Below are positions 31,644 to 41,122 of a stretch of DNA of 63,362 nucleotides, piece after piece; the first letter of the stretch is position 1, and the number at the start of each line of letters is the position of its first letter. Origin of the DNA: Pseudomonas fluorescens (lineage in GTDB: Bacteria > Pseudomonadota > Gammaproteobacteria > Pseudomonadales > Pseudomonadaceae). The stretch lies in the NCBI RefSeq assembly GCF_902497875.1, contig NZ_CABVHY010000038.1:1-63362 (forward strand). Reading direction: 5' to 3'. A program made the position numbers and the translations under genes. The notes under the pieces are model-generated. The model was given only the letters and a program-made list of their open reading frames with translations, was not told the origin of the DNA and ran no database searches.

Positions 31644-32185
31644 GCGCCCAACCCAATCATTTCGCGCCCCTGGCGCGGCTGCTGCACTGGCTGATGGCGC
31701 TGATGGTCATCGCCATGCTGTTTATCGGTGCGGGCATGGCGGCCTCGGTGTCCGAGCGGCACGAATGGCTGATCCATCTCCACAAACCCCTGGGCGTGGC
31801 GATTCTGCTGCTGGTGATCGTGCGCCTGGTCGTGCGCTTCTCGACCCGGCAGCCGCCGTTGCCGGCTGACCTGCCCGGTTGGCAGGTGCTGGCGGCCAAG
31901 GCATCCCATCTGTTGCTGTACGCTTTGATGCTGATATTGCCGCTGTTGGGTTGGGCAATGATCTCGGCGGCCGGTGACCCGGTGATGCTCGGCAGTTCGG
32001 TGCAACTGCCGTCGATATTACCGGCCAATCCACAGATGTTTGCTTTCCTGCGCAAGGCTCACGGTTACCTCGCGTACCTGCTGTTCCTGACCGTGCTGCT
32101 GCACCTGGCGGCGGCGTTGTTCCATGGCTGGGTGCGACGCGACGGGGTACTGCAGAGCATGTTGTTCGGCAAGGATCACGGCTGA
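31640..32185 (+). CDS. Cytochrome b561
   Basis: A 181-residue, four-helix di-haem membrane protein. Candidate haem ligands are in LARLLHWLMAL, HLHKPLGVAIL, KASHLLLYALM and LLHLAAALFHGW. It would pass electrons from the quinone pool. Translationally coupled to the peroxidase gene, so the pair probably forms a quinol-linked periplasmic peroxide defence driven by the divergent ECF sigma. Confidence 0.88.
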   Translation: MSAQPNHFAPLARLLHWLMALMVIAMLFIGAGMAASVSERHEWLIHLHKPLGVAILLLVIVRLVVRFSTRQPPLPADLPGWQVLAAKASHLLLYALMLILPLLGWAMISAAGDPVMLGSSVQLPSILPANPQMFAFLRKAHGYLAYLLFLTVLLHLAAALFHGWVRRDGVLQSMLFGKDHG

Positions 32186-32228
32186 AAATCAGGGGGGATA
32201 CACAACCAGTTAGGACCTGGATGGCCCC

Positions 32229-32329
32229 AAAAGATCGCAGCCTGCGGCAGCTCCTACAGATTTTGCATACATCAGATAAATCACGGGTGCATGGAGTCGG
32301 CGTAGGAGCTGCCGAAGGCTGCGATCTTG
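32229..32329. repeat. REP pair (GTAGGAGCTGCC type)
   Basis: Units AAAAGATCGCAGCCTGCGGC (32229-) and GTAGGAGCTGCCGAAGGCTG (32302-), inverted, between convergent cytochrome b561 and carboxypeptidase genes. Confidence 0.88.
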
Positions 32330-32414
32330 GCGATCTCGCGAGTACCGAAAGTTCGGTGGCGGTCGAGTAACCCGGCCCGCATGCCCTGGCGTGGACAAGC
32401 GGGCCGTTACCGGC

Positions 32415-33566
32415 TTAGCGCAACACTTCGACCATGTCCGCCACGGTCGTCAACACATCCTTACCCAGCTGCTTCGAACGCTTGCCTGACCAGCCGGTCA
32501 GCGCATTCGGTGCGTCGTTGTTGTCCTTGAACGGCATTTCCAGGGTCAACGATAAACAATCGAATTTCTCACCGACGCTATTACAGGCCAGGGTCATGTT
32601 GGCTTTGCCCGGTTTGTCGCGGGTGTAGCCGTGGGTGGTCTGGAAGTCGCGAGTCTGGTGTTTCAGGTGTTTACGGAAATGTTCTTCGAGTTTCTCGATC
32701 CGCGGGGTGTAGCCCGGGTTGCCTTCGCAGCCAGCGGTGAAGACATAGGGGATTTCTTCGTCGCCATGGATGTCGAGGAACAGGTCGACGCCGTACTTGT
32801 CCATTTGCTGCTGGACGAAGAACACTTCCGGGCTGAGGTCCTGGCTCGCGCTCTGCCAGGCGCGATTGAGGTCCTGGCCCATGGCATTGGTGCGCAGATG
32901 GCCATGGAAGGCGCCATCCGGGTTCATGTTGGGCACCAGGTACAGGTCGGCATGCTCCAGCAGCTTTTTCATCACTGGATCGTTGTGCTGTTGCAGACGT
33001 TCGATGATGCCTTCCATGAACCATTCGGCCATGTGCTCGCCGGGATGCTGTTGCGCGATGATCCAGACCTTGCGCTGGCCTTCGGCGCCGGTGCCTTTGC
33101 GCAGCAACTGAATGTCGCGGCCTTCGACGCTTTTGCCGGTGGCGAGCAGTTCGGTGCCGGCCTTGGTCAGCGCCTGCTCGATCAGCCAGTCGTGACGTCC
33201 GCGGCTATAGGGCTCGAAATAGGCGAACCAGGCGTTGGTGGCACTGGCTTCAAGGCTGAACCGCAGGGTATCGCCCTCGAAAATCGTCGGCACCCGAAAC
33301 CAGTTGACGTGATCGTAGGAGGCCACGGCCTGGTAGCCAGCCCAGGCCTTGTTGTAGGAAGACTTGCTCGCGTTACTCAGGCGGAACCAGTGTTCCTGGC
33401 CCACATGCAGACCACTGGCCTTGAAGTGGAACCATTGGAAGTGATTGCTGCGGGTATCGGGTTTGATAGCCAGCAATACCTGCAGCGGATTGCTGGTATC
33501 CAGTACCTCGATGTTGCCGCTGTCGAAGTTCGAAGTGATGTCAACGGCGCGCTGAGCCACGGTCAT
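32415..33566 (-). CDS. Cytosolic M14-family zinc carboxypeptidase (CCP-like)
   Basis: A 383-residue enzyme without a signal peptide. A beta-rich N-terminal domain (about 1-130) is typical of cytosolic carboxypeptidases. The M14 domain has zinc ligands H and E in QQHPGEHMAEWF and H in LFLDIHGDEEIPY, the substrate-binding DLNRAW, and the catalytic Glu in SLTLEMPFKDN. Eukaryotic relatives trim glutamates from tubulin; the bacterial substrate is unknown. Gene stands alone. Confidence 0.87.
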   Translation of the reverse strand: MTVAQRAVDITSNFDSGNIEVLDTSNPLQVLLAIKPDTRSNHFQWFHFKASGLHVGQEHWFRLSNASKSSYNKAWAGYQAVASYDHVNWFRVPTIFEGDTLRFSLEASATNAWFAYFEPYSRGRHDWLIEQALTKAGTELLATGKSVEGRDIQLLRKGTGAEGQRKVWIIAQQHPGEHMAEWFMEGIIERLQQHNDPVMKKLLEHADLYLVPNMNPDGAFHGHLRTNAMGQDLNRAWQSASQDLSPEVFFVQQQMDKYGVDLFLDIHGDEEIPYVFTAGCEGNPGYTPRIEKLEEHFRKHLKHQTRDFQTTHGYTRDKPGKANMTLACNSVGEKFDCLSLTLEMPFKDNNDAPNALTGWSGKRSKQLGKDVLTTVADMVEVLR

Positions 33567-33840
33567 AGTCTGGGTCCCTGAGTATGATTTTTATGGCTGC
33601 TACTTTACACGCAAGGAGGGGAAATAAAGGCGGGCAATTCGGCAAAAAGGGGGGCGTCGTCCCTGACGCGCCGGCAGCTTAGGGGGTATGCGATTGATTC
33701 TCAAGTGCTATTTTTTGATACTTTGCCCCAGTATCTAAGGCACGCTCTTGCAAACAGATACTCCTTTGCTATCATCGCCGCCATTCAAATAGCAGCACCC
33801 AGTCTTCATTAGCCTGAAGCCAAGCCAGAAAAAACTGGCA
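33567..33840. other. Gene-free region with small inverted repeats
   Basis: Contains the carboxypeptidase promoter, an inverted repeat AGTATCT / AGATACT (33730-33760) and CTTCATTAGCCTGAAG (33804-33819). The last is a hairpin that repeats ten bases of the PrrF core (ATTAGCCTGA). No gene seen. Confidence 0.5.
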
Positions 33841-33869
33841 AAAAAAAAGACCCGGCAAAAAGCCGGGTC
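33841..33869 (-). terminator. Rho-independent terminator of prrF
   Basis: Eight-base GC-rich stem GACCCGGC/GCCGGGTC, five-base loop and eight T on the minus strand. Confidence 0.92.
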
Positions 33870-33954
33870 AAAAACCGTGATTAGCCTGATGAGGAGATAT
33901 TCCAGGAGTCCGACCTAAGGTCTCCTGAGCTATCGACTGATCTCGCGACCAGAT
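33841..33954 (-). ncRNA. prrF: PrrF-type iron-responsive small RNA
   Basis: Read on the minus strand, the transcript begins CTGGTCGCGAGATCAG, contains the conserved PrrF core CTCATCAGGCTAATCACGGT, and ends in a GACCCGGC-TTTTT-GCCGGGTC hairpin (33849-33869) with eight T. Length is about 113 nt, as in P. aeruginosa PrrF1/2. These RNAs are made in iron starvation and block mRNAs of iron-using proteins such as sodB and TCA enzymes, with Hfq. A near-consensus promoter overlapped by a Fur box lies directly upstream. Only one full copy is here. Confidence 0.92.
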
Positions 33955-33959
33955 GCATG

Positions 33960-33989
33960 CAATAATAATCATTATCATTTGCAAGTCAA
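33960..33989 (-). promoter_or_regulatory. Fur-box promoter of prrF
   Basis: Minus strand: -35 TTGACT (33984-33989), 16 bases, -10 TATTAT (33962-33967), start near 33954. AAATGATAATGATTATTATT across 33962-33981 matches the Fur consensus GATAATGATAATCATTATC closely, so Fe-Fur would cover both promoter boxes. Confidence 0.88.
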
Positions 33990-34091
33990 ATGTTTTCTCC
34001 TGCTTTAATGGAATTTTTTTTCCTGCCCTCGGTGATTTCTCTCCAGCTTGACGTCTGCGCCATGCAGCCTTTAAGCCCTTCAAGAGAGGAA

Positions 34092-34433
34092 TCAATCGCC
34101 GCGGTTTCCGTCCAGCGCCCGATCGACCAGGGTTTTCGCCATATCGATCATGTGCACCACCGAGAATGCCAGATCACGGTTGGCGCCGAACAGGTTGTCC
34201 GCTGATTCATGAGCGGTGGCCGCAGCGCAACGCAACAGGCTGCAGGCGTGGACCATGGCCTCCTCGCTGCTGATACCGGGTCTTACCTCAAAGATTTTTT
34301 CCTCGAACGTGGCTTCTGAAACCTCCGGTTTCAAGTAATAGTCCAGTGCACGTTGTGCCGCGGCGTTGCCTTTCAACGAGATAAAGTCGAGCTCTGCTTC
34401 CATTTCTAACGAGTCATTGCTGGGTGTGCTCAT
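34092..34433 (-). CDS. DUF6124 family protein
   Basis: A 113-residue acidic helical protein, MSTPSNDSLEMEAELDFISL, with ARDYY-like RALDYYLKPE, ACSLLRCAAATAHESADNL and VVHMIDMAKTLVDRAL. I recognise it as the Pseudomonas DUF6124 family, usually encoded beside LexA-like or XRE regulators and of unknown function. Divergent from the S24-like repressor gene across 129 bases. Confidence 0.75.
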   Translation of the reverse strand: MSTPSNDSLEMEAELDFISLKGNAAAQRALDYYLKPEVSEATFEEKIFEVRPGISSEEAMVHACSLLRCAAATAHESADNLFGANRDLAFSVVHMIDMAKTLVDRALDGNRGD

Positions 34434-34485
34434 GATTCCGGGTGCTCTGCTGGTAAGTCGAACAAGTCCATCCAAGACTAGTACA

Positions 34486-34516
34486 TAGTGTATTTGTGAC
34501 GATAAATTAAATACTA
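34486..34516. promoter_or_regulatory. Candidate operator between the DUF6124 and LexA-like genes
   Basis: TAGTGTATTT (34486-34495) and AAATACTA (34509-34516) form spaced inverted half-sites in an AT-rich divergent promoter region. They could bind the LexA-like repressor encoded at 34563. Confidence 0.4.
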
Positions 34517-34562
34517 CAATATGTGTATTGAGGGTCCGAGTACACAAAGTATTGTTCCGGCC

Positions 34563-35231
34563 ATGGATAAATGGATCGAATTGGTCAAGGCCAAAATGAG
34601 TGACCTCAAGGTCACCCAAGAGCAACTCGCAGAACGTCTCGGCATGTCCCAGGGCGGCGTCGGCCATTGGCTGAACAAACGTCGCCAACCGAAGATTGAA
34701 GACATGAACCGTGTGCTTCAGGAGCTTGGATTGGGATTTCTCGAGGTGGCACTGGTGATCAGGGAGCCCGAAACTTCGAAGAACGAGGCGGGCGAGGAAA
34801 AGGATTACCAAATGTCGCTGGCCGATAAATACAACCCGTATTTCCGCTATCCGGTCAGCGACTGGCAAGACGTGTGCGAAGCGCGCGAGGCTGAGCAACC
34901 GGTCTATGCCGGCGAACGCTACGAACTGACCGATTACCATGCACGGGGCGCGGCGTTCTGGCTGGTGGTGGTCGGGGACGCCATGACGGCCCCGAGTGGC
35001 CTCAGCATTGCCCAGGACATGCTGATTCTGGTCGACCCGGCGGTTGAGGCAGTGCCGGGCAAACTGGTGATTGCCCAGTGGCCGGGCAACGCCCAGGCCA
35101 CCTTTCGCAAGTTGATCGAAGAGGGGGGCGAGCGTTACCTGGTGCCACTCAACCCGACCTATCCGAAAACCCTGTACACCGATGAATGCCGGATTATCGG
35201 CGTGGTGATGCAGGCCACCGCGAAGTTCTGA
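34563..35231 (+). CDS. LexA/CI-like repressor with degenerate S24 peptidase domain
   Basis: A 222-residue protein. The XRE helix-turn-helix is at 1-65 (VTQEQLAERLGMSQGGVGHW). The S24 domain at about 105-222 (FWLVVVGDAMTAPSGLS, AQATFRKLIEEGGERYLVPL) has the right fold markers. The nucleophile Ser expected in G-D-S-M is Ala, and the Lys expected in T-F-K-x-L is Arg. It should dimerise and bind DNA but not self-cleave under RecA. ATG 34563 is preferred to upstream codons because the HTH begins there. Divergent from a DUF6124 gene; no phage genes nearby. Confidence 0.83.
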   Translation: MDKWIELVKAKMSDLKVTQEQLAERLGMSQGGVGHWLNKRRQPKIEDMNRVLQELGLGFLEVALVIREPETSKNEAGEEKDYQMSLADKYNPYFRYPVSDWQDVCEAREAEQPVYAGERYELTDYHARGAAFWLVVVGDAMTAPSGLSIAQDMLILVDPAVEAVPGKLVIAQWPGNAQATFRKLIEEGGERYLVPLNPTYPKTLYTDECRIIGVVMQATAKF

Positions 35232-35234
35232 TGC

Positions 35235-35263
35235 TGATCGGTCCCTAGGCGCAGGACCGATCA
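35235..35263. terminator. Bidirectional hairpin between convergent genes
   Basis: TGATCGGTCC / GGACCGATCA with a nine-base loop, lying between the repressor stop (35231) and the liuD stop (35275). The T-tracts are weak. Confidence 0.6.
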
Positions 35264-35274
35264 TTTCACCGCTC

Positions 35275-37223
<1,949 letters not shown>

Positions 37224-37224
<1 letters not shown>

Positions 37225-38039
37225 CAACGCGGCTCCTTGGTGGTCGTGTCGGGCTGCCAGTTCGGCGGACGTTTTTGCAGGAAGGCGCGCAGGCCTTCCT
37301 GGCCTTCGGGGCTGACGCGGATGCGGGCGATGGCGTTTTCGGTGTAGCGGCGTAGCGCCGGAGTCAGTGCGCCGTTGCCGACTTCGCGCAGCAAGTCCTT
37401 GCTGGCGCGCATGGCGGCCGGGCTGTTGAGCAGCAGGTTGTCGATCCACTGTCCGACTTTCTGCTCCAGCTCAGTGGCCGGATAGCTTTCGGACAACAAG
37501 CCGATTTCCCGCGCCCGTTGCCCGCCGAATCGCTCGGCGGTCAGGGCATAACGGCGTGTCGCGCGTTCACCGATGGCCTGCACCACGAACGGGCTGATGA
37601 CCGCTGGCGCCAGGCCAATGCGCACTTCCGACAGGCAGAACTGTGCGTCATCGGCGCCAATCGCCATGTCGCAGCAACTGATCAGGCCCAGCGCGCCGCC
37701 AAAGGCCGCGCCTTGCACCACCGCCAACGTCGGGATTTTCAGCTTGGCGAGGTTGTACATCAACTCCGCCAATTCCCGGGCGTCGTCGAGGTTGGTGTGG
37801 TAATCGAGTTCGGCCGACTGCTGCATCCAGGCCAGATCGGCGCCGGCACTGAAATGCTTGCCGCGACCGCGTACCAACAGAAACCGCAGGCTCACATCGC
37901 TCGAGACCTTGTCCAGGGCGAGGATCAGTTCGCGGATCATTTCGGCGTTGAACGCGTTGTTCTTTTCTTCACGACTGAGCCACAGGGTCGCAAAACCACG
38001 CGGGTCGGTCAGCAGTTCGAGGGTGTTGAAGTCGCTCAT
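37224..38039 (-). CDS. liuC: Enoyl-CoA hydratase, 3-methylglutaconyl-CoA hydratase type
   Basis: A 271-residue crotonase-fold enzyme with oxyanion-hole segments GKHFSAGADLAWMQ and VQGAAFGGALGLISCCDMAI, and SEVRIGLAPAVISPFV. In the liu pathway it hydrates 3-methylglutaconyl-CoA to HMG-CoA. It starts at 38039 (MSDFNTLELL) with GGAACGGAAG-like purines upstream. A REP pair lies between it and liuB, so its level may differ from that of liuAB. Confidence 0.9.
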
Positions 38040-38062
38040 ATTCTTCCGTTCTCCACGGCTCT

Positions 38063-38152
38063 TGTGGGGGCTGGCTTGCCTGCGAAGCGGACGATGCGGT
38101 TCTGTCTGTCTGACCACATCATCGTTCTTCGCGGGCAAGCCCGCGCCCACAA
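38063..38152. repeat. REP pair within the liu operon (TGTGGGGGCTGGCTTGCC type)
   Basis: Units CTTGTGGGGGCTGGCTTGCC (38061-) and GCGGGCAAGCCCGCGCCCAC (38131-) form an inverted pair in the liuB-liuC gap. A different sequence class from most REPs here. Confidence 0.8.
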
Positions 38153-38157
38153 AAAAA

Positions 38158-39765
38158 TCACATCCGGAACACACCGAAGCGGCTCGGTTCGATTGGGGCA
38201 TTCAACGAGGCTGACAAGGCCAGAGCCAGCACGTCGCGGGTCTGCGCCGGGTCGATGACGCCGTCGTCCCACAACCGTGCGCTGGAGTAGTAGGGGTGAC
38301 CCTGCTGTTCGTACTGATCGAGGATTGGTTGCTTGATCTCGGCTTCCTGTGCATCGGAGAAGCTGTGACCACTGCGCTCGGCTTGCTCGCGCTTGACTTG
38401 CACCAGCACCCCGGCGGCCTGCTCGGCGCCCATCACGCCAATGCGAGCGTTGGGCCACATCCACAAAAAGCGCGGATCGTAGGCGCGGCCACACATGCCG
38501 TAGTTGCCCGCACCGAAGCTGCCACCGATGATCACGGTGAACTTCGGCACCTTGGCGCAAGCCACCGCGGTTACCAGTTTCGCACCGTGTTTGGCGATGC
38601 CGCCGGCCTCGTATTTCTGGCCGACCATGAAGCCGGTGATGTTCTGCAGGAACAGCAGCGGAATACCGCGCTGGCAGGCCAGTTCGATAAAGTGCGCGCC
38701 TTTTTGCGCGGCTTCGGCGAAGAGGATGCCGTTGTTGGCGAGGATAGCGATCGGGTAGCCATGCAGGTGAGCAAAACCGCACACCAGCGTGGTACCGAAC
38801 AGTGCCTTGAATTCATCGAACACCGAACCGTCCACCAGGCGCGCGATGACTTCACGCACGTCGAACGGTTGCTTGGCGTCGGCCGGAACCACGCCATACA
38901 GCTCGTCGGTGGGGAACAGCGGGGCAATCGGCGCGCGTTGTTGCAACTCACCGAGCTTGCGCCAATTGAGGTTGGACACGCTGCGCCGCGCCAGGGCCAG
39001 CGCGTGTTCATCGCTGTCGGCGTAATGGTCTGCGACCCCGGAAATCTTGCAGTGCACATCGGCCCCGCCAAGGTCTTCGGCGCTGACCACTTCACCGGTG
39101 GCGGCTTTCACCAGCGGTGGGCCGGCGAGGAAGATGGTGGCCTGTTGGCGAACCATGATCGCTTCGTCGGCCATGGCCGGTACGTAGGCGCCGCCGGCAG
39201 TGCAGGAACCCATGACCACGGCGATCTGCGGAATGCCCATGGCGCTCATGTTGGCCTGGTTGAAGAAGATCCGCCCGAAGTGCTCGCGGTCCGGGAACAC
39301 TTCATCCTGACGTGGCAGGTTGGCGCCGCCGGAGTCCACCAGGTAAATGCACGGCAGGCGATTCTGCTGGGCGATGGTCTGGGCGCGCAGGTGCTTTTTC
39401 ACGGTCAGCGGGTAGTAGGAACCGCCTTTTACCGTGGCGTCGTTGGCGACGATCATGCATTCGACGCCCTCGACCCGGCCAATCCCGGCAATCACGCCGG
39501 CAGCCGGAACATCTTCGCCATACACTTCGTAGGCCGCCAGTTGGCTGATTTCCAGAAATGGCGAACCCGGATCGAGCAGGCGATTGATCCGCTCGCGCGG
39601 CAGCAGTTTGCCCCGCGAGGTGTGCCGCTCCTGGGCCTTGGCGCCGCCACCTTGCTGGACCTGAGCGAGCAGGGTATGCAGCGCGTCGACCTGGGTGAGC
39701 ATTGCCGCGCGGTTGGTCGCGAACTCCGCCGAGCGCGGATTGAGTTGAGTATGCAAGATGGTCAT
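38158..39765 (-). CDS. liuB: 3-methylcrotonyl-CoA carboxylase, carboxyltransferase beta subunit
   Basis: A 535-residue carboxyltransferase with crotonase-like halves: MIVANDATVKGGSYYPLTVK, VMGSCTAGGAYVPAMADE, FLQNITGFMVGQKYEAGGIA, IGGSFGAGNYGMCGRAYDP. It transfers carboxyl from LiuD-biotin to 3-methylcrotonyl-CoA. Length is as expected for the family. It follows liuA after 15 bases. Confidence 0.94.
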   Translation of the reverse strand: MTILHTQLNPRSAEFATNRAAMLTQVDALHTLLAQVQQGGGAKAQERHTSRGKLLPRERINRLLDPGSPFLEISQLAAYEVYGEDVPAAGVIAGIGRVEGVECMIVANDATVKGGSYYPLTVKKHLRAQTIAQQNRLPCIYLVDSGGANLPRQDEVFPDREHFGRIFFNQANMSAMGIPQIAVVMGSCTAGGAYVPAMADEAIMVRQQATIFLAGPPLVKAATGEVVSAEDLGGADVHCKISGVADHYADSDEHALALARRSVSNLNWRKLGELQQRAPIAPLFPTDELYGVVPADAKQPFDVREVIARLVDGSVFDEFKALFGTTLVCGFAHLHGYPIAILANNGILFAEAAQKGAHFIELACQRGIPLLFLQNITGFMVGQKYEAGGIAKHGAKLVTAVACAKVPKFTVIIGGSFGAGNYGMCGRAYDPRFLWMWPNARIGVMGAEQAAGVLVQVKREQAERSGHSFSDAQEAEIKQPILDQYEQQGHPYYSSARLWDDGVIDPAQTRDVLALALSASLNAPIEPSRFGVFRM

Positions 39766-39780
39766 GGGGCGCTCGCTCTG

Positions 39781-40944
39781 TTAGCGGGTTTCGTTGAACA
39801 GTTCACGACCGATCAGCATGCGGCGAATCTCGCTGGTGCCGGCGCCGATTTCGTAGAGCTTGGCGTCACGCAGCAAACGACCTGCCGGGAATTCATTGAT
39901 GTAGCCGTTGCCGCCGAGAATCTGGATCGCGTCGAGGGCCATTCGGGTCGCGCATTCAGCGCTGTAGAGGATCACCCCGGCGGCGTCCTTGCGGGCGGTT
40001 TCGCCGCGCTCGCAGGCCTGGGCCACCGCATAGAGATAGGCGCGGCTGGCGTTGAGTTGGGTGTACATGTCGGCGACTTTGCCCTGGATCAGCTGGAACT
40101 CGCCGATGCTCTGACCGAACTGTTTGCGGTCATGGATGTAGGGCACCACCAGGTCCATGCAGGCCTGCATGATCCCGGTCGGGCCGCCGGAGAGCACCAC
40201 GCGCTCGTAATCGAGGCCGCTCATCAACACTTTGACGCCACCGTTGAGGGCGCCCAGCAGGTTTTCTTCCGGCACTTCAACGTCGTCGAAGAACAGCTCG
40301 CAAGTGTTTGAGCCGCGCATGCCGAGCTTGTCGAATTTGTTGCTGCGGCTGAAGCCTTTCCAGTCACGCTCGACAATGAAAGCACTGATGCCGTGGGCGC
40401 CTTTTTCCAGGTCGGTCTTGGCGTAGATCACATAGGTGCTGGCATCCGGACCGTTGGTGATCCAGGTCTTGCTGCCGTTCAGGACAAAACGGTCGCCACG
40501 CTTGTCGGCGCGCAATTTCATCGAGACCACGTCGGAACCGGCATTCGGTTCACTCATGGCCAGAGCACCGACGTGTTCGCCGCTGATCAGTTTTGGCAGG
40601 TATTTGGTTTTCTGTTCGTGGTTGCCATTACGGTTGATCTGGTTGACGCAAAGGTTGGAATGCGCGCCGTAGGAGAGGGCAACCGAAGCCGAGCCGCGGC
40701 TGATTTCTTCCATGGCCACCACGTGGGCCAGGTAGCCCAGGCCGGCTCCGCCGTATTCTTCCGGCACGGTAACCCCAAGCAATCCCATGTCACCGAACTT
40801 GCGCCACAGGTCGGCGGGGAACAGGTTGTCGACATCGATCTGCGCAGCGCGCGGGGCGATCTCCTTGGCCACGAAGGACTGGACCTGATCGCGCAGCATG
40901 TCGATGGTTTCGCCCAGGGCGAAGTTCAGGGTTGGGTAGCTCAT
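39781..40944 (-). CDS. liuA: Isovaleryl-CoA dehydrogenase
   Basis: A 387-residue FAD acyl-CoA dehydrogenase with LAMSEPNAGSDVVSMKLRA and WITNGPDASTYVIYAKTD. DYERVVLSGGPTGIM holds the catalytic Glu at the position special to isovaleryl-CoA dehydrogenases, and the C-terminus has QILGGNGYINEFPAGRLLRD. It forms 3-methylcrotonyl-CoA, passing electrons to ETF. First gene of liuABCD; two LiuR-like palindromes lie upstream. Confidence 0.94.
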   Translation of the reverse strand: MSYPTLNFALGETIDMLRDQVQSFVAKEIAPRAAQIDVDNLFPADLWRKFGDMGLLGVTVPEEYGGAGLGYLAHVVAMEEISRGSASVALSYGAHSNLCVNQINRNGNHEQKTKYLPKLISGEHVGALAMSEPNAGSDVVSMKLRADKRGDRFVLNGSKTWITNGPDASTYVIYAKTDLEKGAHGISAFIVERDWKGFSRSNKFDKLGMRGSNTCELFFDDVEVPEENLLGALNGGVKVLMSGLDYERVVLSGGPTGIMQACMDLVVPYIHDRKQFGQSIGEFQLIQGKVADMYTQLNASRAYLYAVAQACERGETARKDAAGVILYSAECATRMALDAIQILGGNGYINEFPAGRLLRDAKLYEIGAGTSEIRRMLIGRELFNETR

Positions 40945-41000
40945 GGGGTCACCTTTGGGCTTTTTGTTAGAGAGCGGAGAGCGCCTGATCAGCTCTCACC

Positions 41001-41016
41001 TTTACGTTAACGTAAG
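41001..41016. promoter_or_regulatory. LiuR-type operator 1
   Basis: TTTACGTTAACGTAAG is a near-perfect palindrome in the liuA / acyl-CoA synthetase divergent region, 57 bases from the liuA start. It matches operators 2 and 3. Confidence 0.8.
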
Positions 41017-41043
41017 CCTGCGCTCGACGACTGTCAATCACCC

Positions 41044-41059
41044 TTTACGTTAACGTCAA
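41044..41059. promoter_or_regulatory. LiuR-type operator 2
   Basis: TTTACGTTAACGTCAA, 64 bases before the acyl-CoA synthetase start. Centre-to-centre spacing to operator 1 is 43 bases, about four helical turns. Confidence 0.8.
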
Positions 41060-41122
41060 CTTGCGCCAGAGTAGAGGCAGATTTTTTGTTCAAACCCACT
41101 AATAAACACAATAGGGGTCGTC

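Noticed and set aside
33868..34095. A 75-codon minus-strand frame running across the prrF region
   Set aside because: It overlaps the Fur-box promoter and sRNA body and has no coding character.
34092..35264. A 390-codon minus-strand frame covering both the DUF6124 and repressor regions
   Set aside because: Only its last 113 codons resemble a protein family; the rest is antisense to the S24-like repressor gene.
38296..40311. A 671-codon open frame opposite liuB and liuA
   Set aside because: Antisense shadow of two certain genes; no ribosome site and no recognisable protein features.
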